The notes under the pieces are model-generated. The model had not been told where the DNA came from. It was given only the letters and a program-made list of their open reading frames with translations, and did no database searches. Of a stretch of 64,000 nt of DNA, positions 62,161 to 64,000 are shown piece by piece (position 1 is the first letter of the stretch; every line of letters starts with the position of its first letter). Origin of the DNA: G965240365 sp965240365. GTDB lineage: Bacteria; Pseudomonadota; Gammaproteobacteria; Eutrophobiales; Eutrophobiaceae. Where the stretch lies: contig OZ251218.1 in NCBI GenBank assembly GCA_965240365.1, forward strand, positions 2,046,001-2,110,000, in the 5' to 3' direction. A program made the position numbers and the translations under genes.

Positions 62161-63249
62161 TCAGTGTAAACGATAAATTAAACGCAGGTCCCGGCCCAGT
62201 TGCCGCACATCGACCGGCTCGGCCCGGACGGCGTCCTGCAATGCTTCAAAGCGGGGCAGAGTGAGCAGCGGTCTGGCCTCATGGCCCAGCAATCTGGGCG
62301 CGACATAAAGGATCAATTCATCCACCAGGCCCGCCTCGATAAAGGCGCCCGAGAGGCCCGCCCCGGCCTCAACCATAATATCATTGATCTCGAATGAACC
62401 GGCCAGATGCCGGAGCACATCCTCCAGCCAGCTTGCGGACGGGGCCAGCGTGACCACCTCGGCGCCGGCCTGTTGCAGGCCCTGCCGTTGCCCCCCGGAA
62501 TCATTCTGTGTATAGATCACAACGCGGCCCGGCGCTTGAAAAAGCCGGGCCGCGGGCGGGCACTTTAAGGCCCGGTCGAGGATAACGCGCAGCGGCGGCT
62601 TATGCTCAAACGGAATATCCCTGGCATTAAGCCGCGGATCATCCCTGATCACGGTCGCCGCACTGCTCAAGATCGCCGCGCTGGCCGCGCGCAGCTTGTG
62701 CACATCCCGCCTTGACTGCGGGCCGCTGATCCAGCGGCTGGCGCCGTTGGCAAGCGCCGTGCGCCCGTCGAGGCTCAGCGCCAGCTTGAGCCTGAGATAA
62801 GGCAGGCCCTTTGTCATGCGCTTCACAAAACCCGGATTAAGCGCCGCCGCCTGCGCCGCAAGCAGGCCCTCGCGCACGCGGATACCGGCCGCGACCAGTT
62901 CTTCCATGCCGCGGCCCGCCACCCGCGGATTCGGATCGCGCATTGCCACGACCACCGCGCGCGCGCCCGCCTTGATCAGCGCGGCCGCGCAGGGCGGCGT
63001 TCTGCCCTGATGCGAACACGGTTCGAGCGTGACATAAACCGTTGTCGCGCGGGCGTCGGCGCAGCGGTTTATGGCATCGATCTCGGCATGGGGGCCGCCG
63101 GCGATGGCGTGCCAGCCCTCGGCCAGGCGCGTCCCGTCTTTGGTGATCACGCAACCCACGCATGGATTCGGCGCGCAGGTATAGCGCCCGCGCCGGGCAA
63201 GCCGCAAGGCCCGCGCCATAAACCGGTAATCCTGCCTGCTCCAGCTCAA
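62161..63249 (-). CDS. ribD: Riboflavin biosynthesis deaminase/reductase RibD
   Basis: Bifunctional enzyme, 362 aa. Deaminase domain: PNPCVGCVITKDG, GGPHAEIDAI and the zinc cysteines in LEPCSHQGRTPPC. Reductase domain: LRLKLALSLDGRTALANG, WISGPQSRRDVHKLRA, DIMVEAGAGLSGAFIEAGLV. Start TTG 63249 overlaps the nrdR stop (TTGA) and yields the usual MSWS..D..FMARAL N-terminus. Confidence 0.92.
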   Translation of the reverse strand: MSWSRQDYRFMARALRLARRGRYTCAPNPCVGCVITKDGTRLAEGWHAIAGGPHAEIDAINRCADARATTVYVTLEPCSHQGRTPPCAAALIKAGARAVVVAMRDPNPRVAGRGMEELVAAGIRVREGLLAAQAAALNPGFVKRMTKGLPYLRLKLALSLDGRTALANGASRWISGPQSRRDVHKLRAASAAILSSAATVIRDDPRLNARDIPFEHKPPLRVILDRALKCPPAARLFQAPGRVVIYTQNDSGGQRQGLQQAGAEVVTLAPSASWLEDVLRHLAGSFEINDIMVEAGAGLSGAFIEAGLVDELILYVAPRLLGHEARPLLTLPRFEALQDAVRAEPVDVRQLGRDLRLIYRLH

Positions 63250-63758
63250 CGCTCGTCACTGTCCGAAGTCAGCAAGTCAAGCTGGCTTTGTTTCAATTCC
63301 GGCGGCAACTCCTGTTTGAGCCGCTCGATCTCCTCCTGAAAGGCGCGCACATCCTCAAAGCTGCGATAGACCGAGGCAAAGCGCACATAGGCCACCTGAT
63401 CGAGGCCGCGCAACTCCTCCATCACCCACTCGCCCACCTGGGCCGCGCCAAGCTCCGATTCGCCCGAGGCCCTGAGCTTGCGCATCACGCTGGCGACCGC
63501 CAGATCCACGCTGTCCATACCGATCGGGCGTTTTTCGAGCGCGCGCAATATGCCCGCGCGCAGCTTACCCTCGCTGAAGGCCTCGCGCCGCCCGTCCGAT
63601 TTTATAATGCGCGGAAAATTAAGCTCAGCCGATTCATAAGTGGTAAAACGCTCGCGGCATTGCAGACATTCACGCCGCCGCCGGATTTGCTCGCCGCCGC
63701 CCGCCAGGCGTGAATCAATCACCCTGGTGTCCGGGTCTGTGCAAAAAGGACATCGCAT
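63246..63758 (-). CDS. nrdR: Transcriptional repressor NrdR
   Basis: Zinc-finger/ATP-cone repressor of ribonucleotide reductase genes, 170 aa. Zinc ribbon MRCPFCTDPDTRVIDSR ... ECLQCRERFTTYE; ATP-cone IIKSDGRREAFSEGKLRAGI. First gene of the riboflavin operon as is usual in Gammaproteobacteria. Confidence 0.95.
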   Translation of the reverse strand: MRCPFCTDPDTRVIDSRLAGGGEQIRRRRECLQCRERFTTYESAELNFPRIIKSDGRREAFSEGKLRAGILRALEKRPIGMDSVDLAVASVMRKLRASGESELGAAQVGEWVMEELRGLDQVAYVRFASVYRSFEDVRAFQEEIERLKQELPPELKQSQLDLLTSDSDER

Positions 63759-64000
63759 CGATCAGGCCATTCCCCCCAGCCGTTTCGTAAAATGGGGCAA
63801 AGATTACCAGAGCGCGGGATAATGGCAATTCCTCTGATGTCATTCCCGCCCGCCCGCGACAGGCGGAAATGTATTATATAGACCACTGGATTCCTCGGCG
63901 GCCTGTTCCCGACCTGCCTGCAGCAGGCAGGCGCCGCTCTACCACCTGCATCCATGCAGGCGGGCTTTCGCCGGAATGACGACGGGGCACGGGGCCAGGC
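63759..64000. repeat. Upstream region with hairpin repeat interrupted by a 19-bp palindrome
   Basis: A two-hairpin repeat (about 63837-63990) whose halves are separated by about 50 bases that include the perfect palindrome CCTGCCTGCAGCAGGCAGG at 63913-63931. No gene up to the window edge. Confidence 0.75.

Noticed and set aside
63759..64000. FMN riboswitch upstream of the riboflavin operon
   Set aside because: The region contains only repeat hairpins; no conserved RFN-element pattern could be seen here or before ribB.

Overview
The window looks like a chromosome segment of a gammaproteobacterium of unresolved order. Evidence is the gene order nrdR-ribD-ribE-ribB(A)-ribH-nusB-thiL, the rng-yhdP pair, nudJ-mnmA, acnB, a class I fumarase and a MetA-type homoserine acyltransferase. 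Most of the sequence is GC-rich. Intergenic DNA is packed with short palindromic repeats of several families, and there are several insertion sequences, most of them broken.

Layout. (1) 1-459: 5' part of a glycolate-oxidase-type FAD subunit, then a repeat-filled gap. (2) 1.3-7.6 kb: a complete branched-chain-amino-acid-type ABC importer (livKGFHM) plus a GMC-family FAD oxidoreductase in one operon. (3) 8.1-26.3 kb: a large L-fucose utilisation island. A leftward operon encodes L-fuconate dehydratase, an aldo-keto reductase and a lactonase. An IclR regulator follows. A rightward operon then encodes a TonB receptor, a giant multidomain secreted glycosidase, a GH29 alpha-L-fucosidase and a GPH-type sugar symporter. 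A visibly more AT-rich block adds a mutarotase, a second enolase-superfamily dehydratase, a decayed UxaA-like gene, an SDR dehydrogenase and an FAH-family hydrolase. Together these reconstruct the non-phosphorylative route from fucosylated glycan to pyruvate plus lactate. (4) 26.4-30.7 kb: IS630 remnant, mmsB, a MITE-like element, mmsA, and 3-hydroxybutyrate dehydrogenase. (5) 31.0-35.4 kb: a stand-alone AlbA_2/HATPase protein with a C-terminal RNA-recognition motif, then an IS5-type element split by an ISL3-type element, both peppered with a 19-bp palindrome. (6) 35.5-40.9 kb: TRAP transporter (dctPQM), an M29-like metalloenzyme and a divergent GntR regulator, followed by an IS481-type element. 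(7) 42.5-64 kb: conserved housekeeping DNA (rng, yhdP, nudJ, mnmA, a frameshifted acnB, fumarase, an ATPase coupled to metA, and the riboflavin/nusB/thiL operon).

The two most unusual signals are these. First, the Schlafen-type AlbA_2-HATPase-RRM fusion at 31.0-32.9 kb is a plausible single-gene RNA-sensing defence protein of a kind I do not recognise. Second, a 19-bp palindrome (CCTGCCTGC, central A or T, GCAGGCAGG) has inserted without target duplication at six sites inside two transposase genes, each time exactly 19 bp; deleting it restores the transposase frame. This behaves like an ultra-small mobile repeat. A shared AT-rich near-palindrome in front of both fucose operons is a good candidate operator for the IclR regulator. 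All functions are read from sequence motifs and context; nothing was searched or computed.
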